Notes under the pieces: model-generated | The model's database searches: none | Seen by the model: only the letters and a program-made list of their open reading frames with translations | Told to the model about the DNA's origin: nothing | In this document: positions 15,318-24,713 of the stretch, one piece after another | How the letters are laid out: every line of letters begins with the position of its first letter | How positions within the stretch are numbered: position 1 is the first letter of the stretch | Assembly (NCBI RefSeq): GCF_006569185.2 | Contig: NZ_VIGC02000012.1 | Coordinates: 1 to 64,000 of the forward strand | Length of the DNA stretch: 64,000 bases | Direction of reading: 5' to 3' | From: Litorilinea aerophila | GTDB lineage: Bacteria; Chloroflexota; Anaerolineae; Caldilineales; Caldilineaceae | Made by a program: the position numbers and the translations under genes

Positions 15318-18140
15318 ATGAAGCAACTCTCACTCTTCCTAGATCTCTGCGGCCTGACCCTGCGCCGTCTGGCCAGCCAACCCGGCCTGACCGTCATGTC
15401 CCTCTTGGGCGTGATCCTGGCCGTGGGCCTTTTAAGCAGCTCTGCCTTCTTTTCCCAGGCTGTGGACCGGGTGATCCTCAGCCAGGAGCTGGCCGAGCTG
15501 AGCCGGGTCACCGGCCGCATCCCCTTTTCCACCCGGGTCTACTTCCTCCCCTCTTCCCGCAAACCTGTCAGCCTGCAGACGGCGGAAGAGGTGGGGCGCA
15601 GCGTAGTGGGCACCCTGACCGGCGAAATCGGCCTGCCCCTGGACCATCTGGGCCTGCAGGTGGGCAGCGGCGGCATGATGCTCCTGCCCCTGGAGGGGGA
15701 TACCCGCTACGGCAACAACAGCTCCTTCATCAACACCGTCAACCTGGTCTATGTGGCCGACGTAGCCGACCAGATGGCGCTGGTCGCGGGCGATCCCATG
15801 GACGAAGAGGGCGCCAGCCAGGGCAACGTGCTGGATGTGTGGATGCACAATCGTCTGGCCGAGGAGATGGGCGTCCATGTGGGAGAACGCTTCCAGGTGG
15901 CGGTGAACCTGAGCCAGCCGCGCCTGGAGATCCGCATCCGGGGGCTCTGGCAGGCGAAGGATCCCACCGGCCGCTTCTGGTTCACCGACCCGGACTCCAC
16001 CCTCCGTGCCGCCTTTCTGGTGACCCGGGCGGACTACATCCGCTTTGTGGAGCCCCTGCTGCCGGCCCGATCCGGCTTTGTAGCCTGGCACATCATCCTG
16101 GATGACAGCCGCATCAACCCCAAGTACGCGGCCCGCTATGCCAACGGCTTTGAGCGGGGCATGGCCATCATCAACCAATACCTGCCCGGCGCCCGGCTGG
16201 ATGTCTCCCCCCTGGACCCCCTGAAGGAGTTCGTCCAGCGCCAGAACACCCTGACCCTGGTCCTTCTGGGCTTCAACGTGCCGGCCTTTGGCTTCCTGCT
16301 CTACTTCCTGGTGCTGGTCTCCATGATCGTGGCCCGCTGGCAGCGTCGAGAGACGGCGCTGCTGGTCAGCCGGGGCATGAGCGCGACCAGCGTCCTGGGG
16401 CTGACCCTGGTTGAAGAGCTGCTGCTCTTTGTCGTGGGGCTGCCCCTGGGCATCGCGCTGGGAATGGGGCTGGCCCGCTGGATGGGGATGACCGAAAGTT
16501 TCCTCACCTTCACCGACCGGCCGCCCCTGCCGGTCTCCCTGCAGGGGATCAACTACACCCTCATCGGCCTGGCCCTGGGAATCTCGCTGTTGGCCCGGCT
16601 CCTGCCCGTGGCCCTCTCCACCCGCCAGAGCATCGTGGTCCAGATGCGGGAGCAGGCCCGCCCCCTCACCAAGCCCTTCTGGCAGCGGGCCTATCTGGAT
16701 GTGGTGCTCATTGCGCCCACCCTGTACGCCTACGACCAGCTGGCCCAACGGGGGACTCTGGCCATAAGCGTGGAGGAAGGGCCAGAACAGCTCTTCCGGG
16801 ACCCGCTCCTGATTCTGGTGCCGGCGCTCTTCGTGGTGACGGCGGCGCTGCTGGTGATGCGGATCTTCCCCTGGCTTATGAGCCTCTTCGACTTCCTGGC
16901 CAGCCGCACCCCCTGGCTCTCCCTGCACCTGGCCCTGCGACAACTGGGACGCAGCAGCCAGAACTACATCAACCCCCTGCTGTTGGTAATCGTGGCCCTG
17001 GCCCTGGGCGTCTACAGCCGCTCCCTGGCTGCCAGCCTGGACCAATGGCTGGAAGATCGCATCTACTACCAGGTGGGCACCGACATCAGCTTCGAGCCCT
17101 ATTCGGAAAGCGCGGAGGAGATGGGGGACGCCAGCGTCTGGATTCCGCCCAAGGACGAATTCCGCCAGCTCCCCGGCGTCACCGGCGCCACCCGGGTAGG
17201 CAACTATCCCGCCCGCATCCACATCGCGGATCGGGAGATCCGGGGGCGCATGCTGGCCATCGACCGGGTGGACTTCAGCCAGGTGGCCTGGTTCCGTCCC
17301 GACTTTGCGCCAGAGCCGCTGGGCGCGCTGATGAACCGGCTGGCCCTGGCGCCGGATCACATCCTGGTCTCCCAGGAGTTCTTGACCCAGAACCAGCTTA
17401 ACATCGGCGACAAGATCTCCATCCGGGTCAGCCTGGCCGATGAGTTCAGCTACACGGGCCAGTTCACCGTGGCCGGCATCTACCACTACTTCCCTACGGT
17501 GCAGCAGGGCGAAGTGACCGTCATCGGCAACCTGGAACATCTCTTCACCGAGACGGGCGCCGTCTTCCCCCACAGCATCTGGCTGGCCGTGAACCAGAGT
17601 GCCAGCGAAGAGGCGCTGGTACGGGGGGTACGTCAGCAGAACGTGGAGCCCATCAAGTTGCAGGATGCCCGGGCCCTCATCGCCGCCGAGCAGAGCAAGA
17701 TGGAGCGGGTGGGCATTTTCGGCACCCTGACGGTGGGCTTTCTGGCCGCGACGGCCATGGCCGTGCTGGCGTTGCTGGTGCATAACTACGCCTCCCTGCG
17801 GGAACGCCTCTTCCAGTTCGGCGTTCTGCGCGCGATGGGGCTAAACCGAAACCACATCATCGCCCAGGTCGTGCTAGAATATGGATTGCTGACCCTGTAC
17901 GGCGCGCTGGCCGGCGCCTTCATCGGCCTGGGCACTGCAGAGATCTTCGCACCGTTTTTCCGCATTCCCGACAGCGCGGGTGCACCTCTGCCGCCCCTGA
18001 TCCCCCTCATCGCCCAGGACGAGAGCGTGCGCCTGGCGGTGGCCTTTGCCGCCACCATGGTGGCCATGGAGCTGGCGGTGTTGGCCCGGGCGTTCAGCAT
18101 GCGCCTCTTCGAGACCCTGCGCATGGGTCACCAGGGGTAA
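15318..18140 (+). CDS. FtsX/MacB-type ABC permease, two FtsX domains, no adjacent ATPase
   Basis: This 940-residue membrane protein has a first span at about residues 22-48 (LTVMSLLGVILAVGLLSSSA). A large extracytoplasmic MacB-like domain (about 50-310) precedes an FtsX three-helix block (about 310-450: LTLVLLGFNVPAFGFLLYFL, then VARWQRRETALLVSRGMSATSV). A further membrane pair around 490-580, a second outer domain, and a C-terminal FtsX block (about 795-935: LFQFGVLRAMGLNRNHIIAQ) follow. Such proteins work in mechanotransmission or lipoprotein/peptide export with a LolD/MacB ATPase, but no ATPase gene is adjacent. No strong ribosome site is seen at the ATG. Confidence 0.88.
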   Translation: MKQLSLFLDLCGLTLRRLASQPGLTVMSLLGVILAVGLLSSSAFFSQAVDRVILSQELAELSRVTGRIPFSTRVYFLPSSRKPVSLQTAEEVGRSVVGTLTGEIGLPLDHLGLQVGSGGMMLLPLEGDTRYGNNSSFINTVNLVYVADVADQMALVAGDPMDEEGASQGNVLDVWMHNRLAEEMGVHVGERFQVAVNLSQPRLEIRIRGLWQAKDPTGRFWFTDPDSTLRAAFLVTRADYIRFVEPLLPARSGFVAWHIILDDSRINPKYAARYANGFERGMAIINQYLPGARLDVSPLDPLKEFVQRQNTLTLVLLGFNVPAFGFLLYFLVLVSMIVARWQRRETALLVSRGMSATSVLGLTLVEELLLFVVGLPLGIALGMGLARWMGMTESFLTFTDRPPLPVSLQGINYTLIGLALGISLLARLLPVALSTRQSIVVQMREQARPLTKPFWQRAYLDVVLIAPTLYAYDQLAQRGTLAISVEEGPEQLFRDPLLILVPALFVVTAALLVMRIFPWLMSLFDFLASRTPWLSLHLALRQLGRSSQNYINPLLLVIVALALGVYSRSLAASLDQWLEDRIYYQVGTDISFEPYSESAEEMGDASVWIPPKDEFRQLPGVTGATRVGNYPARIHIADREIRGRMLAIDRVDFSQVAWFRPDFAPEPLGALMNRLALAPDHILVSQEFLTQNQLNIGDKISIRVSLADEFSYTGQFTVAGIYHYFPTVQQGEVTVIGNLEHLFTETGAVFPHSIWLAVNQSASEEALVRGVRQQNVEPIKLQDARALIAAEQSKMERVGIFGTLTVGFLAATAMAVLALLVHNYASLRERLFQFGVLRAMGLNRNHIIAQVVLEYGLLTLYGALAGAFIGLGTAEIFAPFFRIPDSAGAPLPPLIPLIAQDESVRLAVAFAATMVAMELAVLARAFSMRLFETLRMGHQG

Positions 18141-18320
18141 AACGCCCGGTCGCTCGGATAAAAAGGGAAGAGAATGGGACCCCAATGGTTTGTCGAGGAT
18201 GTGGTGAACCGGGCGCTCTTCAAAACCCTGGGCGCCTGGCTACGCAAGCTGCGGCCATCCCAGGCAGCGATGGACTCCACCGAGCATCCTCGCCCGCACC
18301 CACAAAATCAGGAGCATACC

Positions 18321-18632
18321 ATGCAACTCTCTGAAACGTCCATGAAGGGGATTGCCCGCTACCTGCTGGATCCCGACCTGAACGGGGAACCCCTGCACCT
18401 ACACATTTCCACCGTGGGGCCCGGCGAGCGCTCCCATCCGCCCCACCGGCACGGCGGCTACGAGGCATTCTACATGCTCGAGGGGGAAGGCACCCTGGAG
18501 CTGGATGGTGAGACCTACGTCCTGAAGGCAGGCGAGGCGGCCGTCTTCGACCCCCAGAAACTCCACGGCCTGGTCAACCACAGCCACGCCCCCATGCGCT
18601 ATCTGGTCGTCCTGGCCAATCCAGGCGATTGA
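18321..18632 (+). CDS. Small cupin-domain protein
   Basis: This 103-residue single-domain cupin has the metal-binding motif pattern PPHRHGGYEAFYMLEGEGTL (H-x-H...E) and a second strand motif with KLHGLVNHSHAP. Such proteins bind a metal and act as sugar isomerases/epimerases, dioxygenases or sensors. The ATG at 18321 is chosen because AGGAG (18310-18314) lies 6 bases upstream; an upstream in-frame start at 18174 would add a poorly conserved 49-residue tail. Only 4 bases separate its stop from the next start, implying translational coupling. The 180 bases before it (18141-18320) show no other gene. Confidence 0.85.
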   Translation: MQLSETSMKGIARYLLDPDLNGEPLHLHISTVGPGERSHPPHRHGGYEAFYMLEGEGTLELDGETYVLKAGEAAVFDPQKLHGLVNHSHAPMRYLVVLANPGD

Positions 18633-18636
18633 CCCC

Positions 18637-20355
18637 ATGGATCTGGCTACCTACCTGGCCCACTGCGACGCCCGCTACAGCCCCGACCAGCACATGGTCG
18701 GGGTTGCCTGGTCTGGGCCGGGCTACCATTCCACGATACCCAACGGCACCTGGGTGCACCCGACCCGGGAATCCCTGGACTATGCCCTGGCCCTGTTGCG
18801 CCGGGGCGAGGAAGCCGACGTTCAGCGGGCCGCCGCCATCATCGACAAAGTCCTTTCCCTCCAGGATACGAACCCCACCAGCCCGACCTATGGCATCTGG
18901 CCCTGGCTGCTGGAGGAGCCGCTGGCGCGGATGAAGCCGCCGGACTGGAACTGGGCGGACTTCTGTGGCATTCGCCTGGCCCAGATGCTAGCCCACCATG
19001 CCGGCCGTCTGCCCGAAGCCCTGGTGGGTGCCATGCGGGCCAGCCTGGCCCACGCGGCCTGGTCCATCTTTCGGCGCAACGTCCAGCCTTCCTACACCAA
19101 CATCGCCATCATGGGGGCAGGCGTGGCCCTGGCCGCGGGCGAAATCCTGCCGTCGCCCCGGCTGCTGGACTACGGCCGGCGACGCCTCCACAACGTGGTG
19201 ACCCACACGGCCCATCACGGCGGCTTCAACGAATACAACAGCCCGACCTATACCCTGGTGGCGCTGGTGGAGTGCGAGCGGCTGCTCCACATGATCCAGG
19301 ATCAGGATGCCCGCGCGGACCTGGAAAGCCTGCGGCGGACGGCCTGGCAGACCATTGCCGAGCACTTTCACCCGGCCACCGGCCAGTGGGCCGGTCCCCA
19401 CAGCCGGGCCTACCACGACCGTCTGACCGCGGCCCAGGCGGCCTACCTCAGCAGCCAGACGGGCGTGGAGATTCAGCCCCACCCCACCATGGCCGGGGTG
19501 GAGGCCGAAGCCGCCTGGCTGGTGACCGTGGATCATCTGCCCTGTCCCCCCGAGTGGGTGCCCCGTTTCCGGGCCCTGCCCCAGGATCCCCTGGTGGTGC
19601 GCCAGCGCTTCATCCGCCGGGAGGAGGAGGAGCGCTCCACCTGGGGCACCACCTGGTTCACCCGGGACGCCTGCCTGGGCACCGTCAACCACGACAACCT
19701 CTGGGTCCAACGCCGCCCCCTCATTGGCTACTGGCGCACCCCCGACGACCCGGCCGTGATCCTGCGGCTGCGCTTCCTGCGGGACGGCCAGGACTTCGCG
19801 TCCGCCTACCTGCAGAACGCGCAGCAGGCGAACACGGTGTTGTCGGTTATCAGCCTGCTCAACGACAAGGGCGACTTCCACGATCACCTGGATCGCCCTG
19901 GGGACGGCATCTTCGAAGCCGAGGAGTTCCGGGTGCGCTATGAGCTGAGCGGCGTCGGGGCCATGGTCCAGCCCCTGGACATCGACCGCTTCGAGCTCCA
20001 TGCCGGTGGCTTCCGGGCCGTGATCCACACGGTTCCCAGTAACTTCGGCCCCTACACCCTGACCTGGGAGATCGACCAGGCAGAGGGCCGGGCCTGTGTG
20101 GATGGCATCTGCTACCGGGGACGCCGGCGGCGTTTCAACTTCGCCGAGTTCAAAAACATCACCATCGTGGCCGGGCTGGAACTATTGCCGGTGGGCAAGG
20201 CGCCGGTCAAGGGAGCGCCGAAAGTGTCCACCATTCAGCCCAACTGGGCCCAGGCAACCTGGTCCGTGGGTCGGGGGCTCGCTCTGGCGTTTCCCCTGCA
20301 GGTACACCGGTACCTGCCCGCCCGACCGGCACCGTCCAACGACGATGATGAGTAG
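18637..20355 (+). CDS. Predicted alpha-toroid protein (heparinase/alginate-lyase-like), function unknown
   Basis: This 572-residue protein has no signal peptide. Residues 60-310 are helical with conserved aromatic and polar pairs (ARMKPPDWNWADFCGIRLAQ, VTHTAHHGGFNEYNSPTYTL), and residues 320-560 are beta-rich. This is the two-part fold expected of heparinase-II/III and alginate lyases of the alpha/alpha-toroid class. The FNEYNSPTY segment (about residues 196-204) offers Asn, Tyr and His candidates for lyase chemistry. That is an architectural inference; no family motif was recognised. It is coupled to the cupin upstream and followed by a Gfo/Idh/MocA dehydrogenase, consistent with intracellular breakdown of acidic oligosaccharides. 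Confidence 0.82.
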   Translation: MDLATYLAHCDARYSPDQHMVGVAWSGPGYHSTIPNGTWVHPTRESLDYALALLRRGEEADVQRAAAIIDKVLSLQDTNPTSPTYGIWPWLLEEPLARMKPPDWNWADFCGIRLAQMLAHHAGRLPEALVGAMRASLAHAAWSIFRRNVQPSYTNIAIMGAGVALAAGEILPSPRLLDYGRRRLHNVVTHTAHHGGFNEYNSPTYTLVALVECERLLHMIQDQDARADLESLRRTAWQTIAEHFHPATGQWAGPHSRAYHDRLTAAQAAYLSSQTGVEIQPHPTMAGVEAEAAWLVTVDHLPCPPEWVPRFRALPQDPLVVRQRFIRREEEERSTWGTTWFTRDACLGTVNHDNLWVQRRPLIGYWRTPDDPAVILRLRFLRDGQDFASAYLQNAQQANTVLSVISLLNDKGDFHDHLDRPGDGIFEAEEFRVRYELSGVGAMVQPLDIDRFELHAGGFRAVIHTVPSNFGPYTLTWEIDQAEGRACVDGICYRGRRRRFNFAEFKNITIVAGLELLPVGKAPVKGAPKVSTIQPNWAQATWSVGRGLALAFPLQVHRYLPARPAPSNDDDE

Positions 20356-20516
20356 ACATTCCAATCCAATCACATGACTCCACTGAAGAAACCACAGATT
20401 TCACAGATGGGGTTAAAGGGCTCCCCCGCTGCGTCTCAAGGGCAAAGAAACCTTTTTTGCCATGGATCCAAAACACACCATCATCAATTGCGAACATCAA
20501 TTGCGGAGAATCGATC

Positions 20517-21617
20517 ATGTCGAATGAACGAATTCGGGCGGCTATCATCGGCACCGGTGGCATCGCCCGTTCCCACATGGCCGCCCTGCAGCAGGAAGAG
20601 GACCGGGTCGAAGTGGTGGCCGCAGTGGACATTGACAGCGACCGGGTGCGGGCCTTCAGCGAGCAGTACGCCATTCCCCGGGCCTACACCGACCCGGCCG
20701 AGATGCTGGCCAAAGAGTCGCCCCAGCTGGTCCACATCGCCACCCCGCCCAGCACCCACTGCGAGCTCAGCGTCCAGGCCATGGAGGCCGGCGCCTGGGT
20801 GCTCTGCGAAAAACCCCTCTGTGCTTCTCTGGCCGAGATGGACCGCATCGAAGAGGCGGAGGCCCGCACGGGGAACTACACCAGCAGCGTCTTCCAGTGG
20901 CGCTTCGGCTCTGGCGGCCAACACCTGAAGCGCCTGATCACCGAAGGCGCGCTGGGGCGCCCCCTGGTCTGCGTGAACCTGACCGTCTGGTACCGAACGC
21001 CCGAATATTACGCGGTCCCGTGGCGGGGCAAGTGGGCCACCGAGCTGGGCGGATGCAGCATGGGCCACGGCATCCACGCCATGGACTTCATGCTCTGGCT
21101 GCTGGGTGAGTGGGAAGAAGTGCGGGCCATGATGGGCACCCTGGACCGGGAGATCGAGGTGGAGGATGTCTCCATGGCCACCGTCCGCTTTGCCAACGGC
21201 GCCATGGCCAGCGTCACCAACAGCGTCCTCTCCCCTCGGGAGGAATCCTACCTGCGCTTTGACTTCCAGAAGGCGACGGTGGAGCTCACCCACCTCTACC
21301 GCTACACCAACGAAAACTGGCGCTACTCCATCCCCAACGGCGCGCCCTACGCCGATGAACTGGCCACCTGGCAGCAGATCCCGGAAAATGTCCCTTCCTC
21401 CCACGGCAGCCAGTTGCGCCACTTCCTGGACAGCATGGCCCGGGGTGAACGGCCACCGGTGAGCGGACCGGACGTGCGGGGAACCATTGAATTCCTGGCC
21501 AGCCTGTACAAATCGGCCATGACCGGCCAGCCGGTTACCCGGGGCTCCATCACGCCCGACGACCCCTTCTACCACCGCATGTGTGGCCCCTGCGACCAGT
21601 CCTGGCAGCGCCGGTAG
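20517..21617 (+). CDS. Gfo/Idh/MocA-family NAD(P)-dependent oxidoreductase
   Basis: This 366-residue cytoplasmic sugar or inositol dehydrogenase family protein has the N-terminal Rossmann motif IGTGGIARSH (about residues 11-20). The family EKP motif is LCEKPLCASLAEMDRIEEAE (about 99-118), with Lys of EKP as the usual catalytic/cofactor residue. The C-terminal domain contains GGCSMGHGIHAMDFMLWLLG with the His expected in the active site. The ATG at 20517 follows GCGGAGA; an upstream in-frame start at 20457 has no ribosome site. It probably oxidises or epimerises a sugar acid released by the genes upstream. The 161-base gap before it holds an ACCACAGATTTCACAGAT-type repeat word but no gene. Confidence 0.9.
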   Translation: MSNERIRAAIIGTGGIARSHMAALQQEEDRVEVVAAVDIDSDRVRAFSEQYAIPRAYTDPAEMLAKESPQLVHIATPPSTHCELSVQAMEAGAWVLCEKPLCASLAEMDRIEEAEARTGNYTSSVFQWRFGSGGQHLKRLITEGALGRPLVCVNLTVWYRTPEYYAVPWRGKWATELGGCSMGHGIHAMDFMLWLLGEWEEVRAMMGTLDREIEVEDVSMATVRFANGAMASVTNSVLSPREESYLRFDFQKATVELTHLYRYTNENWRYSIPNGAPYADELATWQQIPENVPSSHGSQLRHFLDSMARGERPPVSGPDVRGTIEFLASLYKSAMTGQPVTRGSITPDDPFYHRMCGPCDQSWQRR

Positions 21618-21620
21618 GAC

Positions 21621-21750
21621 CTGGTAAATCCCGGCAGAAATTCGTCGATCGGGCCTCTGGCCCGCGGCTTAGCCGATAGGTTTCACCAGAGGGAGTGCGC
21701 CCAGAGGGCACCCGGAATTTCTGCCGTGGTATTGACGCCAGACTGTACGG
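21621..21750. repeat. MITE-like palindromic intergenic repeat (copy A)
   Basis: A 130-base element starts CCTGGTAAATCCCGGCAGAA and ends with GAATTTCTGCCGTGGTATTG then ACGCCAG. The ends are inverted relative to each other (CCGGCAGAAATTC / GAATTTCTGCCG). Inside is GATCGGGCCTCTGGCCCGCG then GCTTAGCCGAT, itself palindromic. The reverse complement of 57484-57634 has the same start, inner block and end. It lies between a plus-strand stop and a minus-strand stop. No ORF is seen. Confidence 0.75.
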
Positions 21751-21827
21751 GTTGACGGCAAGTGGGTGAGATGGGATGGGCCGCTCGGTGCGCGGCCCAT
21801 CCCGGCAAATGGGGGGTACAGGGAGAG

Positions 21828-23057
21828 CTACTGGACAACTTCGCCGGTGGGCGAAATCACGTACCAGACGTCACCCACGCCCTGGCCCAGGGTATCGCCC
21901 GGTCGTTCGTCCCGCGCGAAGTAGTAGAGGGGCCAGCCGTTGTAGGTCACCTGCAGGGTGCCGTCGGTGCGTTCAGTGATCCCCAGCAGGGCCGGGTCCA
22001 CCCCCTCACCGGCCACCGGCTCCCCGTCCACCAGCAGGGGAGGCCAGCGGGAGGCGCAGGCATCGTAGCAGTTGCTCACGTTGGGTTCGTCCCGCAGGAA
22101 CAAGTACAGGGTCATGCCGGCGCCGTCCATCAGGAACTCGCCCAACGCCTCGGTGGAGCCCACCTGGACGGTAGGGACCGCGCCGGCCGCCTCCTCTGCG
22201 GGTGCGGCTTCTTCAGCCGGGGCGGCCGCCTCTTCCGGATATTCCTCAGCCTCCTGGGCCTTCAGCCAGGCATCGGCCGCTTCTACCAGGCTGTGCTGGC
22301 CTTCATGGGCGGCCGTGGCCAGCCCGGCAGCCGCTTCCGCATCCTCGGCAGCAACGGCCTCGGCCAGCTCTTCCAGGGTGTGGCTCAGGGCCTCTGCATC
22401 CTCATGAAGCTCCTCGGGCCAGTCCGCCATGTCCACCACCCAGTAGAGGCTCTGGATCCAGCCGGCGTCGTCGGGGTTCACCACGCCGCCCTGGGTCAAG
22501 AGCTCTTCCAGGGCATGGAGGCCGGCGGTATTCAACTCGTGCATGGCAACCGCCACCTGGAAGCGCTGCTGTTGGGCCCGCAAGGCCTCAATCGCCAGGG
22601 CATCCAGGTTGGTCACGGCAAAGGCCGGGGAGACCACCTGGCCATCCACCTGGACGGGGCCGTCGGCGCCGGGGAATTCATAGACGCCCTCCTCACCGGC
22701 ATCGGTGTGGAGCATGGCGTACAGGGTGGGCGTGGCCTGGTCCACGTCGATGGGCACCACCACATCCGTATTGGTGCCGTCGGCCACGGGGGCATAGCCG
22801 ATCACCGGGCCGATGCTGCCATCTTCATCCCGGTGAATGACGATCCAGCCGGGACCGTCGCTCACCACTTCGGCCACGGTGACACTGCCCTCCCGAATGG
22901 CCTGGTCGTGCACGGTGACCGCGGCGCTCGCCTCGGCAGCGGGTGTATCATACTGGGCATGGGACCGGGCCGTCACCAGGGCCGGGTGGGAGAGCACGCC
23001 CACCGCCAGGAGGGAGACGACGATGAGAATGGCCAGAATGCGGGTTGGATGGGACAT
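21828..23057 (-). CDS. Secreted protein with DUF7282-like and Lipoprotein_15 (PF03640) repeat domains
   Basis: This 409-residue exported protein begins with a signal peptide (ILAILIVVSLLAVGVLS). Residues about 44-150 match the DUF7282-type domain, with the pattern GWIVIHRDEDGSIGPVIGY and the closing EFPGADGPVQVDGQVV; the same domain occurs in the protein at 26957. Residues about 150-270 are helical, followed by a Glu/Ala/Pro linker of AAPAEEA repeats. The C-terminal 110 residues carry the secreted-repeat signature of PF03640: LYLFLRDEPNVSNCYDACAS then RWPPLL, and a second unit TYNGWPLYYFARDERPGDTL. AAAGGAG precedes the ATG. Function unknown; it faces the outside of the cell. Confidence 0.85.
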   Translation of the reverse strand: MSHPTRILAILIVVSLLAVGVLSHPALVTARSHAQYDTPAAEASAAVTVHDQAIREGSVTVAEVVSDGPGWIVIHRDEDGSIGPVIGYAPVADGTNTDVVVPIDVDQATPTLYAMLHTDAGEEGVYEFPGADGPVQVDGQVVSPAFAVTNLDALAIEALRAQQQRFQVAVAMHELNTAGLHALEELLTQGGVVNPDDAGWIQSLYWVVDMADWPEELHEDAEALSHTLEELAEAVAAEDAEAAAGLATAAHEGQHSLVEAADAWLKAQEAEEYPEEAAAPAEEAAPAEEAAGAVPTVQVGSTEALGEFLMDGAGMTLYLFLRDEPNVSNCYDACASRWPPLLVDGEPVAGEGVDPALLGITERTDGTLQVTYNGWPLYYFARDERPGDTLGQGVGDVWYVISPTGEVVQ

Positions 23058-23350
23058 TGGGACGACTCCTTTCTATTTTTCGCAGGATAGGCTGTCGATG
23101 GTCCAGACCTGCCAATTTGGAAGAAATGGGCAACAAGAACCCGGCCAGGAGCCATGATGGCCTCTGGCTTTTCAAAACTGCGACGTTCCACTGTGGACGT
23201 TGGGTTCTATGGATCAATACGATAGTCAGACGGCTTCCAGATTGGGGAGATGAAGCCCAATTGGGTGTAGGATGAAGGTCACATCATACCTGCCCGAGGT
23301 GAAATCGACGATCTGCGCCTGCGGGCCACGATCGAGGAGAAGAAAGCACC

Positions 23351-24595
<1,245 letters not shown>

Positions 24596-24713
24596 GGTAG
24601 TTGGAAGGCAGACAAGAAGCTGTCGCACGGAGCTTGCTTCTGCTTTGCCAGCTATGCTATGCTGCCACCCAGAATCCGCACGATTTCGGTAGTCTGCCTA
24701 AGGAGAATCCCCC

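Noticed and set aside
15432-17783. 783-codon minus-strand frame across the FtsX-type gene
   Set aside because: It lies wholly inside a clearly conserved membrane protein and has a low-complexity His/Gln/Gly composition.
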